Part shown: in pieces, positions 7,491 through 15,720 of the stretch
Layout: every line of letters starts with the position of its first letter
Numbering within the stretch: position 1 is the first letter of the stretch
NCBI GenBank assembly: GCA_022792395.1
Contig: JAAWAX010000032.1
Span: 1-32,622 of the forward strand
Direction: 5' to 3'
DNA: 32,622 nucleotides
DNA from: Clostridia bacterium
Lineage (GTDB): Bacteria > Bacillota > Clostridia > TANB77 > CAG-508
Made by a program: the position numbers and the translations under genes
The notes under the pieces: generated by a model
Databases searched by the model: none
What the model was told of the DNA's origin: nothing
The model's input: the letters and a program-made list of their open reading frames with translations, nothing else

Positions 7491-9895
7491 ATGAAAGCAA
7501 GTATAGAATGGTTAAAAGAATATAGTGATATAGATATAGAGGCTACCAAATTAGGAGACATCCTAACCATGACAGGTTCAAAAGTAGAAACCATAGACCA
7601 ATTAGGAAATGACATAGAAAATGTGGTTGTCGGAAAAATTTTAGAAATCGAAAAACACCCAGATGCAGATAAATTAGTAGTAACAAAAGTAGATGTGGGA
7701 ACAGAGAAACTACAAATTGTAACTGGTGCTAACAATATCAAAGTAGAAGATATGGTACCAATCGCTAAAGATGGAGCAAAATTACCAAATGGAGTAAAAA
7801 TAAAGACAGGAATGTTAAGAGGTATAGAATCGCAAGGTATGATGTGTTCCATAGGAGAACTAAATCTTACATTAGCAGATTATCCTAATCAAATAGAACA
7901 TGGTATTATGATACTAGACAAAAAACTAGAAAAAGATTTAGGAAAAAATATTGTCGAAGTATTGAATTTAAAAGAAGACATCATTGATTTTGAAATTACA
8001 TCCAATCGACCAGATTGTTTATCCATAGAAGGATTGGGAAGAGAAACAGCCGTGTCTTTAAAACAGCCATTTAAAAATCCAAGAAAAAATATCGATGAAA
8101 TGAAAGTGGAAACGAAATCAGAACTAGAAGGATTAAAAGTAGATATCGAAGCACCAGATTTATGCTACAGATATGTAGCAAGAATGGTTAAAAATGTAAA
8201 AATTGCACCATCTCCAGATTGGATGGTAAGAAGATTAAAGGCTTGTGGAGTAAGAAGTATTAACAATATTGTAGATATTACGAACTATGTTATGCTAGAA
8301 ATGGGACAGCCAATGCATGCTTTTGATATTAATTCCATTGAAGGCAAACATATAACAGTAAGGCGTGCAAAAAAAGATGAAAAGATTATAACATTAGATG
8401 AACAAGAAAGAGAATTAGATGAAAATAATTTAGTGATAGCAGATGAGAAGAAAGCAGTAGCTATAGCTGGTGTTATGGGAGGATTAAATTCCGAAATAGA
8501 AGAAGATACCAAAACAGTTGTATTTGAATCAGCTGTATTTTATGGAGGAAGTGTTAGAAAAACAGCTAAAAAAGTGGGATTAAGAACTGAAAGTTCTTCT
8601 CGTTTTGAAAAAGGATTATCAGCAGAAAATGCTTTAAGAGCAGCCAATAGAGCTGTAGAATTAGTAGCATTATTAGGAGTTGGAGAAGTAGTAGAAGGAA
8701 AAATAGATGTTTATCCAACGAAGCAAAAAACAAACCAAATTCCATTCGATGTCCCAAAAATAAATAGCTTGCTAGGAACGAATTTATCGAAACAAGAAAT
8801 GATAGATATTTTAGAACAATTAGAAATTAAAGTAGAAAATGACATAGCAATTGCACCATATTTTAGGATGGATTTAGAATTTGTAGCAGATATAGCAGAA
8901 GAAATAGGGCGTTTTTATGGTTATGACAAACTAGATACCACCCTAATCAAAGCCGATACTACTTTAGGAATTAGAAATAAAGAACAAAACATTCAAAAGA
9001 AGGTAAAAGAAGTATTAGTAAATAGTGGTTTTTCTGAAATTTATACATATGGTTTTGTAAGTGAAAAAGATTTAGAGAAATCTAATATAAAAGAAGAAAT
9101 CAAAAAATATGCCATTGTTTTGCAAAATCCATTAAGCGATGAATATAAATTGATGCGACCAACTACCATACCAAGTATGATGCAAACATTAGCGATTAAC
9201 AATAACAAGAAAAACAAACAAGTAAAATTGTTTGATTTGTCAAGAAGTTATAAAAATGAAAAACAAGAAGTAGAACAAGGAGAGGTACCATTACAAGAAG
9301 AAATCTTAACCATTGGCATGTATGGTGAAGATGTGGATTTTTATAGTTTAAAAGGAATCCTTGAAAATATTTTAGAAGCCATTCATATTAACCATTATGA
9401 TGTAGAAAAAGAAATCAATAATGCTTCTTATCATCCAGGAAGATGTGCAAATCTAAAAGTAGGAATGGATAGGATTGCAACGATTCGGAGAAGTACATCC
9501 AGAAGTATTAGATAATTATGAAATCTCTAAAAGAGTGTATTTAGCAGAAGTGAATATTACAAAACTTGTAAAATATGCAAAAGCCAATAAAAAATATGAG
9601 GAAGTGCCAAAATTCCCAGCAGTAGAAAGAGATATTGCGGTAACAGTAGAGGAAAGTGTGGAAGCCCGGACAGATTGAAAAAATTATTACTAAAAAGGCG
9701 AAAAAGTTATTAGAAAGTATGCAGTTATTTGATATTTATCGCAATGAAAAGTTAGGAGACAATAAGAAAAGTGTTGCTTATTCTCTAATTTTTAGAGATA
9801 AAAATAAGACATTAAGTGATGAGGAAATTAACCATATCATGGGAAGTATTGTTTCTGAATTGGAGAAAACATTAGGAGCAGAATTAAGAAAGTAA
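7491..9895 (+). CDS. pheT: Phenylalanyl-tRNA synthetase beta subunit, read through two +1 shifts at CGG
   Basis: PheT recognises tRNA-Phe and carries the editing site. Three frames (7491-9485, 9487-9666, 9668-9895) join into 800 residues, the usual PheT length. Domains in order are the N-terminal segment, the EMAP-type tRNA-binding domain (about 40-150, with HPDADKLVVTKV and SQGMMCSIGEL), B3/B4 editing, B5, the catalytic-like core, and the C-terminal FDX-ACB anticodon-binding domain. Both breaks are at CGG followed by A. At 9486 the shift restores IGEVHPEVLDNYEI in the core; at 9667 it restores VEAGQIEKII inside FDX-ACB. Normal reading would end at 9513-9515 and remove the anticodon domain. 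The ATG follows AAAAAGGAG. It is essential in bacteria, so a real double mutation is unlikely. Confidence 0.93.
9486..9489 (+). other. +1 frameshift site, pheT site 1 (ATT CGG A)
   Basis: CGG is codon 666. Skipping C9486 gives GGA-GAA-GTA-CAT and restores the conserved GEVHPEV; the zero frame stops at 9513-9515. Confidence 0.9.
9667..9670 (+). other. +1 frameshift site, pheT site 2 (GCC CGG A)
   Basis: Skipping C9667 gives GGA-CAG-ATT (Gly-Gln-Ile) and restores AGQIEKII of the FDX-ACB domain; the zero frame stops at 9676-9678. A GCC codon precedes, unlike most other sites. Confidence 0.88.
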
Positions 9896-9930
9896 AGATG
9901 AAATTGTTTTCTAGTTTTGCAAATAAAAGG

Positions 9931-10104
9931 AAATAGAAGTATAAAAAATTGCGAAAGCGCATTGAAAGTAATTGAATTAGAAATTCTGAATTGATTTTAT
10001 GGAAATAGTTCACTCTTGATGTGAAAGGGTGCCATAAAATCAATTCAGAATTTCTATGAAAATTAGCTTGAACGAGCATTTCGCAATTTTTTATACTTTT
10101 ATTT
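9931..10104. repeat. Large nested palindrome (MITE-like or long terminator hairpin)
   Basis: Two nested inverted repeats are visible. The outer arms 9938-9956 and 10079-10097 are 19 bp and perfect, with weaker pairing extending a few bases outward. The inner arms 9979-10002 and 10032-10055 are 24 bp and perfect. The tip has TTCAC/GTGAA (10009-10013 with 10021-10025). The unit lies between pheT and the small peptide gene, has no ORF of its own, and is followed by a T-rich run. It could terminate pheT transcripts, encode a structured RNA, or be a non-autonomous mobile element. Confidence 0.75.
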
Positions 10105-10166
10105 TCTTTTCTTTTTTGTAAAAAAATGACAAACATATTAAGTTTTTGTTACAATCATGAAAAATG

Positions 10167-10195
10167 TAGACAAAAGAAAAAAAGTATATTATGAT
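10167..10195 (+). promoter_or_regulatory. Promoter of the small membrane peptide gene
   Basis: TAGACA (10167-10172), a 17-base spacer and TATGAT (10190-10195) lie about 40 bases before the ATG. Confidence 0.55.
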
Positions 10196-10233
10196 TATGA
10201 CATAATAAAGAATCTACAAAGGAGGAAGCAAAA

Positions 10234-10359
10234 ATGGGAGAAGAAGTAGAAGTAAAGAAAAAGAGATTATCTCCAGAAGCAACTGTATTATTAACAGTAG
10301 CAGCATCTGCACTAGCTGTTGTAGTATATGGAATTGTACGTTTTATTCTTGCTAGATAA
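10234..10359 (+). CDS. 41-residue single-span membrane peptide, unknown
   Basis: The peptide has a charged N-terminus (MGEEVEVKKKRLSPEA) and one hydrophobic helix of about 23 residues (from TVLLTVAASALAVVVYG to FILA) ending in Arg. AAAGGAGG at 10218-10225 is ideally placed, and the gene has its own promoter and a terminator directly behind it. This makes it a convincing small gene despite its size. I do not recognise a family; membrane location is inferred from hydrophobicity. Confidence 0.65.
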   Translation: MGEEVEVKKKRLSPEATVLLTVAASALAVVVYGIVRFILAR

Positions 10360-10370
10360 TTAATAAAAAA

Positions 10371-10393
10371 CCACCAATGATGAGGTGGCTTTT
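10371..10393 (+). terminator. Terminator of the small peptide gene
   Basis: CCACC, 8-base loop, GGTGG, then CTTTTTG. The stem is short but immediately follows the stop codon. Confidence 0.6.
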
Positions 10394-10480
10394 TGTTACT
10401 GTATAGAAAATAATAGTAGGAATGGGTATCTATAAATATATAAGATATAAAAACTTAAGTAAATATATAAAATAAAGAGT

Positions 10481-10522
10481 AAATTCCAAATATTAAATGT
10501 GATTGATATTTGGAATTTTTTT
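10481..10522 (+). terminator. Strong intrinsic terminator upstream of ylxM
   Basis: AAATTCCAAATAT (10481-10493) pairs perfectly with ATATTTGGAATTT (10506-10518) and continues into a T run. It isolates the ylxM-ffh unit from upstream transcription. Confidence 0.8.
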
Positions 10523-10531
10523 GCCAAAACC

Positions 10532-10560
10532 TTGACAAAACAGAAAAAATAGTGTAAAGT
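10532..10560 (+). promoter_or_regulatory. Promoter of ylxM-ffh
   Basis: TTGACA (10532-10537), a 17-base spacer and TAAAGT (10555-10560), 36 bases before the ylxM ATG. Confidence 0.7.
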
Positions 10561-10596
10561 ATATTAGCATTACAAAATAAAAAAGAGGTAGAAACT

Positions 10597-10947
10597 ATGG
10601 AAAAAAACGTAAAAATTAGTATGTTAAATCAAATTTACGGAAAACTATTAACCAAAAAACAATATGAAATCATAGATAACTACTATAATCAAGACTTATC
10701 TTTATCAGAAATAGCAGAGAATAATAAAATAACAAGGCAAGCTGTTAGAGACATCTTGAAAAAAGGAGAAAATAAACTCTTTGAGTACGAAAAAAACTTA
10801 ATGTTTATGGAAAAAACGGTAAAACAAGAAAAGAAAATAAAAAAAGTTTTAGAAGAATTAATTGAGATTCAAAAAAATGAATCTAACCAGAGAAACATCG
10901 AAACATTAGAGAATATAAAAAAACAATGCAAAGATTTTATCTCATAG
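10597..10947 (+). CDS. ylxM: YlxM, HTH protein associated with the SRP operon
   Basis: YlxM is a small helix-turn-helix protein encoded just before ffh in many Firmicutes and thought to modulate signal recognition particle function. The 116-residue protein shows LLTKKQYEIIDNYYNQDLSL followed by a sigma-factor-like HTH (SEIAENNKITRQAVRDILK, about residues 37-55) and a lysine/glutamate-rich coiled-coil tail. The ATG follows AAAGAGG. It has its own promoter, and ffh starts 41 bases after its stop. No in-frame CGG. Confidence 0.88.
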   Translation: MEKNVKISMLNQIYGKLLTKKQYEIIDNYYNQDLSLSEIAENNKITRQAVRDILKKGENKLFEYEKNLMFMEKTVKQEKKIKKVLEELIEIQKNESNQRNIETLENIKKQCKDFIS

Positions 10948-10988
10948 ATTGGAGATAAATGCTTAAGGCAAGAAAGGAATGTGATAAA

Positions 10989-12343
10989 ATGGCTTTTGAA
11001 GGATTATCTTCTAGATTACAAGAAATAACCAGAAAAATCAGAGGAAAAGCAAGAATAACAGAATCTGATTTAAAAGAAATGTTAAGAGAAGTAAAACTTG
11101 CGCTTTTAGAAGCTGATGTAAACTATAAAATTGTAAAAGATTTTATCGCAACCATTCAAGAAAAAGCATTAGGTCAAGATGTGTTAAAATCCTTAACACC
11201 AGGACAACAAGTTATCAAAATTGTAAAAGATGAATTAGTGGAATTACTTCGGAGGAACGGAGAGCAAAATTAATTTCACCCCAAATCCACCAACTGTTAT
11301 CATGTTAGTAGGTTTGCAAGGATCTGGTAAAACTACCACAACGGGGAAATTAGCTAATTTATTAAGGAAACAAGGGAAAAATCCATTACTAGTAGCTTGT
11401 GATGTTTACCGACCAGCAGCTATTAAACAATTACAAGTAGTAGGAAAGCAACTAAACATTCCAGTATTTGCGAATGAAAACTCAAAAGATGTCGTTCACA
11501 TAGCAAAACAAGCAATGTCAACTGCTATATCCAAATTAAATGATGTCATTATACTAGATACAGCAGGGCGTTTACATATTGATGAAGCATTAATGGAAGA
11601 ATTGAAAAATTTAAAAGTTCATGTGAAACCACATGAAATATTATTAGTGGTAGACAGTATGACAGGTCAAGATGCTGTTAATGTAGCTGAAAAATTTAAT
11701 GAAGCAGTTCGGAATCGATGGAGTAGTATTAACCAAACTAGATGGTGATACCAGAGGCGGAGCAGCATTATCTGTTAAAAAAGTAACAGGAAGACCAATC
11801 AAATTTGCAGCGACTGGAGAAAAATTAAGCGATATAGAAGTGTTTCATCCAGAAAGAATGGCAGGAAGAATTCTAGGCATGGGAGATATTTTATCTGTCA
11901 TAGAAAAAGCAGAAGAAGCTATTGATTTGGAAGAAGCAGAAAAGTTAGAAAAGCAATTAAAGAAAAAAGAATTAGATTTAGATGATTATTTAGCACAATT
12001 AAGACAAGTAAAAAAGATGGGGTCCTTTTCTTCTTTATTAAAAATGATACCAGGAATGAATCAAATCAAAGACTTAAAAGTAGATGATAAGGAATTTGAA
12101 AAAATAGAAGCTATTATTTGTTCTATGACCAAAAAAGAAAAAAGAGATACCAGAATTTTAAATGCAAGCCGAAGACAACGTATCGCAAAGGGAAGTGGAA
12201 CAACAGTACAAGATATTAACAAATTTATCAAATCTTTTGAAATGACACAAAAGATGATGAAGCAGATGAAAAGCAATAAAGGTGGCATGAAAAAATTATT
12301 AAATGGAATGGATGCAAATGCCTTAAAGAACTTTAAAATTTAA
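10989..12343 (+). CDS. ffh: Signal recognition particle GTPase Ffh, read through two +1 shifts at CGG
   Basis: Ffh binds signal sequences at the ribosome and delivers them to FtsY. Three frames (10989-11249, 11251-11709, 11711-12343) join into 450 residues, the normal length. The N domain has ALLEADVNYKIVKDF. The G domain has P-loop GLQGSGKTT (about 108-116), DVYRPAA, DTAGR and TKLDGD. The methionine-rich M domain ends in MMKQMKSNKGGMKKL. The CGG at 11250 lies at the N-G junction (LL-GGTESKINF) and the CGG at 11710 just before the GVVLTKLDGD segment; both are followed by A. Without shifting the product would stop at 11271-11273, with no GTPase or M domain. Ffh is essential in most bacteria. 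Start chosen at MAFEGLSSRL, with AAAGGA upstream. Confidence 0.95.
11250..11253 (+). other. +1 frameshift site, ffh site 1 (CTT CGG A)
   Basis: CGG is codon 88. Skipping C11250 gives GGA-GGA-ACG and restores ELLGGTESKINF. The zero frame (RRNGEQN) stops at 11271-11273. Confidence 0.92.
11710..11713 (+). other. +1 frameshift site, ffh site 2 (GTT CGG A)
   Basis: Skipping C11710 gives GGA-ATC-GAT-GGA and restores FNEAVGIDGVVLTKLDGD. The zero frame stops at 11746-11748. The family has no extra residue here, which favours +1 over -2 shifting. Confidence 0.92.
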
Positions 12344-12453
12344 TTAATTATGTTATTAAACTTTTAAGTTAGCTGTAAAAAAAGCAAAGTAGTACAGATA
12401 ACTTAAGGTAAAATATAAATCAATAGAAAAGAAAAAATTCGGAGGTGAAAAAA

Positions 12454-12684
12454 ATGGTAAAAATCAGATTACAAAGACAAGGAAAGAAAAGAGCACCATT
12501 TTATCATATTGTAGTAGCGGACTCAAGAAGTCCAAGAGATGGTAAAATAATCGAACAATTAGGAACTTATGACCCAATGACAGAACCAGCAACGATTAAG
12601 TTAGACAAAGAAAAAGTAGAAAAATGGATTAAAAATGGAGCAAAACCAACAGATACTGTAAAAGCATTAATCGAAAAAGCATAA
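12454..12684 (+). CDS. rpsP: 30S ribosomal protein S16
   Basis: The 76-residue protein begins [20 protein letters not shown] and has [11 protein letters not shown] and a C-terminal [12 protein letters not shown], all typical of S16, a 30S assembly protein. The ATG at 12454 is 8 bases after CGGAGG (12440-12445); a GTG at 12445 overlaps the ribosome site and is not used. It opens the rpsP-khpA-rimM-trmD-rplS block. The CGG in its ribosome site is untranslated. Confidence 0.96.
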   Translation: MVKIRLQRQGKKRAPFYHIVVADSRSPRDGKIIEQLGTYDPMTEPATIKLDKEKVEKWIKNGAKPTDTVKALIEKA

Positions 12685-12755
12685 TGGTTAAATTGAGATA
12701 AGTAACAATTAGCCATTAGTACTAACTAGCCTTATGAAGTGGAGGAACTTAAGAG

Positions 12756-12986
12756 ATGAAAGATATTTTAGAAACTATTATTTTAAATTTAGTAGACAAT
12801 AAAGAAGCTGTTGAAATCAAGGAACTAGAGGGAGAAAAATCCATTGTTTTTGAAGTGAAAGTTGCAGAAAGTGATATGGGAAAAATAATAGGAAAGCAAG
12901 GAAGACTTGCTAAATCAATTAGAACTGTAATGAAAGCTGTAGCCACAAAAGAACAAAAAAGAGTTTCTGTTGAATTTATTGGATAA
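12756..12986 (+). CDS. khpA: KH-domain RNA-binding protein KhpA
   Basis: The 76-residue protein is a single KH domain with the GxxG-type loop GKIIGKQGR (about residues 48-56), followed by LAKSIRTVMKAV and a final beta strand. KhpA pairs with KhpB/Jag in Gram-positives and affects cell division and small-RNA biology. It lies between rpsP and rimM as in many Firmicutes, after GGAGG. rimM starts 17 bases after its stop. Confidence 0.93.
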   Translation: MKDILETIILNLVDNKEAVEIKELEGEKSIVFEVKVAESDMGKIIGKQGRLAKSIRTVMKAVATKEQKRVSVEFIG

Positions 12987-13002
12987 TTGGAGTTTTAAGT
13001 TT

Positions 13003-13510
13003 ATGACAAAGTATCTTGAAATAGGTCAAATCGTAAATACATTCGGAATCAAAGGAATGATTAAAATCAAACCTTTCACCGATGATATAAAAAGATTTGA
13101 TAAATTAGAAACCATATATATCGAAAATAAGAAAGCAAAAAAAGAATATGAAATCGAAGAAGTAAAATATCATAAAAATATGGTATTAATGAAACTAAAG
13201 CGGTATCAACACACTAGAAGAAGCCGAAGCTTTACGACAAAGTTATTTGCTAGTAGATAGAGAAAAAGAAGAGCCATTAGAAGAAGGCGTTTACTACATA
13301 GTAGATTTACTAGGATTAGAAGTTTATACCGATGAAGGTCAGTTATTAGGAAGAGTAGATGATATTTTTAATACAGGAAGTAATGATATATATGTTGTAA
13401 AAAATGAATTGGGAAAACAAATTCTTTTGCCAGGAATACCAGATGTTTTGAAAAATGTAAATTTGGAGGAAGGTAAAATAACCGTTCATTTAATAAAGGG
13501 TTTAATGTAA
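13003..13510 (+). CDS. rimM: Ribosome maturation factor RimM, read through a +1 shift at CGG
   Basis: RimM binds S19 and helps 30S head maturation. Two frames (13003-13200 and 13202-13510) join into 168 residues, the typical size. The N-terminal domain has IGQIVNTFGIKGMIKIKPF, and the PRC-barrel part has YYIVDLLGLEVYTDEG, LGRVDDIFNTGSNDIYVV and LLPGIPDVLK. The break is the only one with T after CGG: AAG-CGG-T becomes AAG-(C)-GGT. It restores the family phrase LKGINTLEEAEALR. Zero-frame reading would stop at 13258-13260, before the PRC barrel. I chose the ATG at 13003 (GGAG at 12988-12991) over an upstream TTG inside khpA. Confidence 0.92.
13201..13204 (+). other. +1 frameshift site, rimM (AAG CGG T)
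   Basis: CGG is codon 67. Skipping C13201 gives GGT-ATC-AAC and restores KGINTLEEAE. It is the only site using GGT, so the fourth base need not be A. Confidence 0.9.
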
Positions 13511-13558
13511 AAGTGTTTGGCAAATAATTGCTAAACTAGTAGGAAGAAAGGAAAAACT

Positions 13559-14218
13559 ATGAAATTTGATGTTTTAACGCTTTTTCCAGAAATGTTTGAA
13601 ACAGTTAAATCAAGCGTAATAGGAAAAGCAATTGAAAAGAAACTAATTGATATCAATCTAATTAACATTAGGGACTTTTCAGAAGATAAACACAAAAAAG
13701 TAGATGATACTCCTTATGGTGGTGGAGCAGGAATGATAATGAAGCCAGATGTAGTTTATCGAGCCTATCAATCAATCGGGGATAAGAAGGCAAAAGTCAT
13801 TTATATGTCACCACAAGGAAAAACATTAAACCAACAAGTGGTCGAAAATTTAAGTAAAGAAAGTCATCTTATTATACTTTGTGGACACTATGAGGGGATT
13901 GACCAAAGAGTGTTAGACAAGATTGTGGATGAAGAAATATCAATAGGAGATTATGTATTAACAGGAGGAGAAATTCCAGCTATGGTGTTAATCGATAGTG
14001 TCAGCAGATATGTAGAAGGGGTTTTGAAGGAAGATTCGATTCAAGAAGAGAGTTTTTCCAATGGACTGCTAGAATATCCACAATATACGAGACCAGAAGT
14101 ATTTGAAGGGGAATCAGTACCAAACATATTACTATCAGGTCATCATGAAAAGATAGAAAGATGGCGTAAAGAAAAATCGATAGAAGCGACTAAAAAGAAA
14201 AGACCAGACTTATTATAA
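13559..14218 (+). CDS. trmD: tRNA (guanine-N1)-methyltransferase TrmD
   Basis: TrmD methylates G37 of tRNAs with SAM and so prevents +1 frameshifting at proline codons. The 219-residue protein has FDVLTLFPEMF, DDTPYGGGAGMIMKPD, the knot region LCGHYEGIDQRV and SIGDYVLTGGE, and a C-terminal RRPDLL-like end (KKRPDLL). It is about 20 residues shorter than the Bacillus enzyme, lacking only the tail after that motif. It has no in-frame CGG. Its presence argues against general loss of m1G37 as the cause of the frame anomalies. Confidence 0.95.
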   Translation: MKFDVLTLFPEMFETVKSSVIGKAIEKKLIDINLINIRDFSEDKHKKVDDTPYGGGAGMIMKPDVVYRAYQSIGDKKAKVIYMSPQGKTLNQQVVENLSKESHLIILCGHYEGIDQRVLDKIVDEEISIGDYVLTGGEIPAMVLIDSVSRYVEGVLKEDSIQEESFSNGLLEYPQYTRPEVFEGESVPNILLSGHHEKIERWRKEKSIEATKKKRPDLL

Positions 14219-14245
14219 AAGAAAAAAAGAAGGAGGGAATTCAAA

Positions 14246-14878
14246 ATGGATATCATAAAATCTATTGAACACGAACAATTGAAAAATAAAATACCAGAAT
14301 TAAAAGTTGGTAATACCGTAAAAGTACACGTAAGAATAAAAGAAGGAAACAAAGAGAGAATCCAAGTATTTGAAGGAATTATTATTAAAGTACAAGGGGG
14401 AGGAGTTAACCAAACATTTACCGTTAGAAAGATTTCTTATGGTGTAGGTGTTGAAAAAACTTTCTTAGTACATTCACCATTAGTTGAAAAAGTAGAATTA
14501 GTAAGAGTAGGTAAAGCAAGAAGAGCTAGATTATTCTACTTAAGAGACAGAATTGGTAAAGCTGCTAAAACAAAAGAGCAAGTAGGAGCAAGAATTGAAG
14601 ATAAAGAAATTATTATAAAAGAAGAATTAACAGAAGAACCAGTAGCAGAAGTTACAGAAAATGTTGCTGAAACACCAGCAGTAGAAGAAACTACTGAAAC
14701 TCCAGTTGTAGAACAAAAAGTAGAAGAAGCTAAAGTAGAGGCTGCTCCAGAAGAAGCTCCTGCTGTTGAAACAGAAAATGTTACTGTTCAAGAAACAGTA
14801 GATACGGTTAAGGAAGAAGTAGTTGAAGAAGTAAAAGCAGAACCAGTTGAAGAACAAAAAGAAGAGAAGAAAGATTAA
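14246..14878 (+). CDS. rplS: 50S ribosomal protein L19 with a long acidic C-terminal extension
   Basis: Residues 1-115 are ordinary L19 ([14 protein letters not shown], then [29 protein letters not shown] and [16 protein letters not shown]), which sits at the subunit interface. A tail of about 95 residues follows, made almost only of Glu, Val, Ala, Thr and Pro with repeats such as [10 protein letters not shown] and [11 protein letters not shown], with no predicted fold. Most L19 proteins end near residue 115. The extension is in frame with no CGG or sign of a fused gene. It is the last gene of the ribosomal block and is followed by a terminator. Confidence 0.93.
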   Translation: MDIIKSIEHEQLKNKIPELKVGNTVKVHVRIKEGNKERIQVFEGIIIKVQGGGVNQTFTVRKISYGVGVEKTFLVHSPLVEKVELVRVGKARRARLFYLRDRIGKAAKTKEQVGARIEDKEIIIKEELTEEPVAEVTENVAETPAVEETTETPVVEQKVEEAKVEAAPEEAPAVETENVTVQETVDTVKEEVVEEVKAEPVEEQKEEKKD

Positions 14879-14884
14879 ATCATT

Positions 14885-14912
14885 AAAAAATTGCCCTTTG
14901 GCAATTTTTTTT
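14885..14912 (+). terminator. Intrinsic terminator after rplS
   Basis: AAAAAATTGCC, loop CTTT, GGCAATTTTTT, then more T. Perfect 11-bp stem. Confidence 0.85.
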
Positions 14913-14929
14913 GCTTTTCCTTAAGCTTT

Positions 14930-15023
14930 CCCCACTGGTTCCGGGTTTAAATGGGGACATTCATTTGAATGTCCCCATTTAAACCCGGAACCAGTGGGGA
15001 CCAGTGGGAAAACCAGTGGGGAA
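14930..15023. repeat. GC-rich palindromic repeat with CCAGTGGG units
   Basis: A 34-bp perfect inverted repeat (14930-14963 with 14966-14999) has a 2-base loop. Its right end is followed by further CCAGTGGG copies, so the unit appears at about 14991, 15001 and 15013. It is much richer in G+C than anything around it, contains CCGGG, and has no ORF. This is the form of a dispersed repetitive palindrome (REP or MITE-like), here between the rplS terminator and the hpf promoter. Confidence 0.8.
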
Positions 15024-15030
15024 ATTTAAG

Positions 15031-15059
15031 TTGACAACAAAAGAATTAATGTATATAAT
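15031..15059 (+). promoter_or_regulatory. Consensus promoter of hpf
   Basis: Perfect TTGACA (15031-15036), a 17-base spacer and perfect TATAAT (15054-15059), 31 bases before the ATG. Confidence 0.85.
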
Positions 15060-15089
15060 AAACTCATAAAAGAGAAGGGAGCGATTTTT

Positions 15090-15617
15090 ATGAAAGTAAA
15101 AATAATAGGAAAAGAACTAAAGATAACGGAAGCAATTCATGATTATGTAGAAAGAAAATTAGACAGAATAGATAAATATTTCGAAGAAGCAGAAGCAGAA
15201 GTTACTTTAAAAACAGAAAAAAATGAACAAATAGCAGAAATTTATGTAATAGCAAATGGAGAAAAATATAGAGCAGTAACAGAAGATAAAGATATGTATG
15301 CTTCTATTGACAAGGATATTGATATATTAGAAGGACAAATTAGAAAAGCGAAAACAAAAAAAGAAAAAATGATGAAAGATGCTTCTATCAAAATGATGGA
15401 AACAGATATTGACCCAATTGCAGAAATTAGAGATGAAATTGTAAAAACATCTTATTATGAAATTAAACCAATGTTACCAGAAGATGCTGTTTTAAAATTA
15501 AAAGAAAAGCCAAGCCATAACTTTTTAGTGTTTATTAATGTGGAAACGGGAAAAGTAAATGCTGTTCATAAATTAAAAGATGGAAAAAATTATGGTTTAG
15601 TAGAACCAGAAGCATAA
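15090..15617 (+). CDS. hpf: Ribosome hibernation promoting factor, long form
   Basis: Long-form HPF dimerises 70S ribosomes into inactive 100S particles in stationary phase. The 175-residue protein has the N-terminal S30AE domain (MKVKIIGKELKITEAI, then YVERKLDRIDKYF, about 1-100), a charged linker, and the C-terminal dimerisation domain (IVKTSYYEIKPMLPEDAVL, then HNFLVFINVETGKVNAV and KDGKNYGLVEPE). AAGGGAGCG precedes the ATG. It is monocistronic, with a consensus promoter and a strong terminator. Confidence 0.95.
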   Translation: MKVKIIGKELKITEAIHDYVERKLDRIDKYFEEAEAEVTLKTEKNEQIAEIYVIANGEKYRAVTEDKDMYASIDKDIDILEGQIRKAKTKKEKMMKDASIKMMETDIDPIAEIRDEIVKTSYYEIKPMLPEDAVLKLKEKPSHNFLVFINVETGKVNAVHKLKDGKNYGLVEPEA

Positions 15618-15691
15618 AGAATGATAGATAAAAGCAAAATGCAAAAATAAAAAATGTAGAATAAAATATATTTAGGGGTGAATCAAAAAGA

Positions 15692-15720
15692 AAAGGCAGG
15701 AAATCAAATCCTGCCTTTAT
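15692..15720. terminator. Terminator between hpf and the convergent SASP gene
   Basis: AAAGGCAGGA, 7-base loop, TCCTGCCTTT: a 10-bp perfect stem with A and T tracts on its two sides. It can serve both convergent genes. Confidence 0.75.

Noticed and set aside
12440..12445. CGGAGG before rpsP as a shift site
   Set aside because: It is the ribosome binding site, untranslated, 8 bases before the ATG.
14930..15023. Palindromic repeat as a CRISPR array
   Set aside because: There is one inverted repeat and short CCAGTGGG copies, with no regularly spaced repeats and unique spacers.
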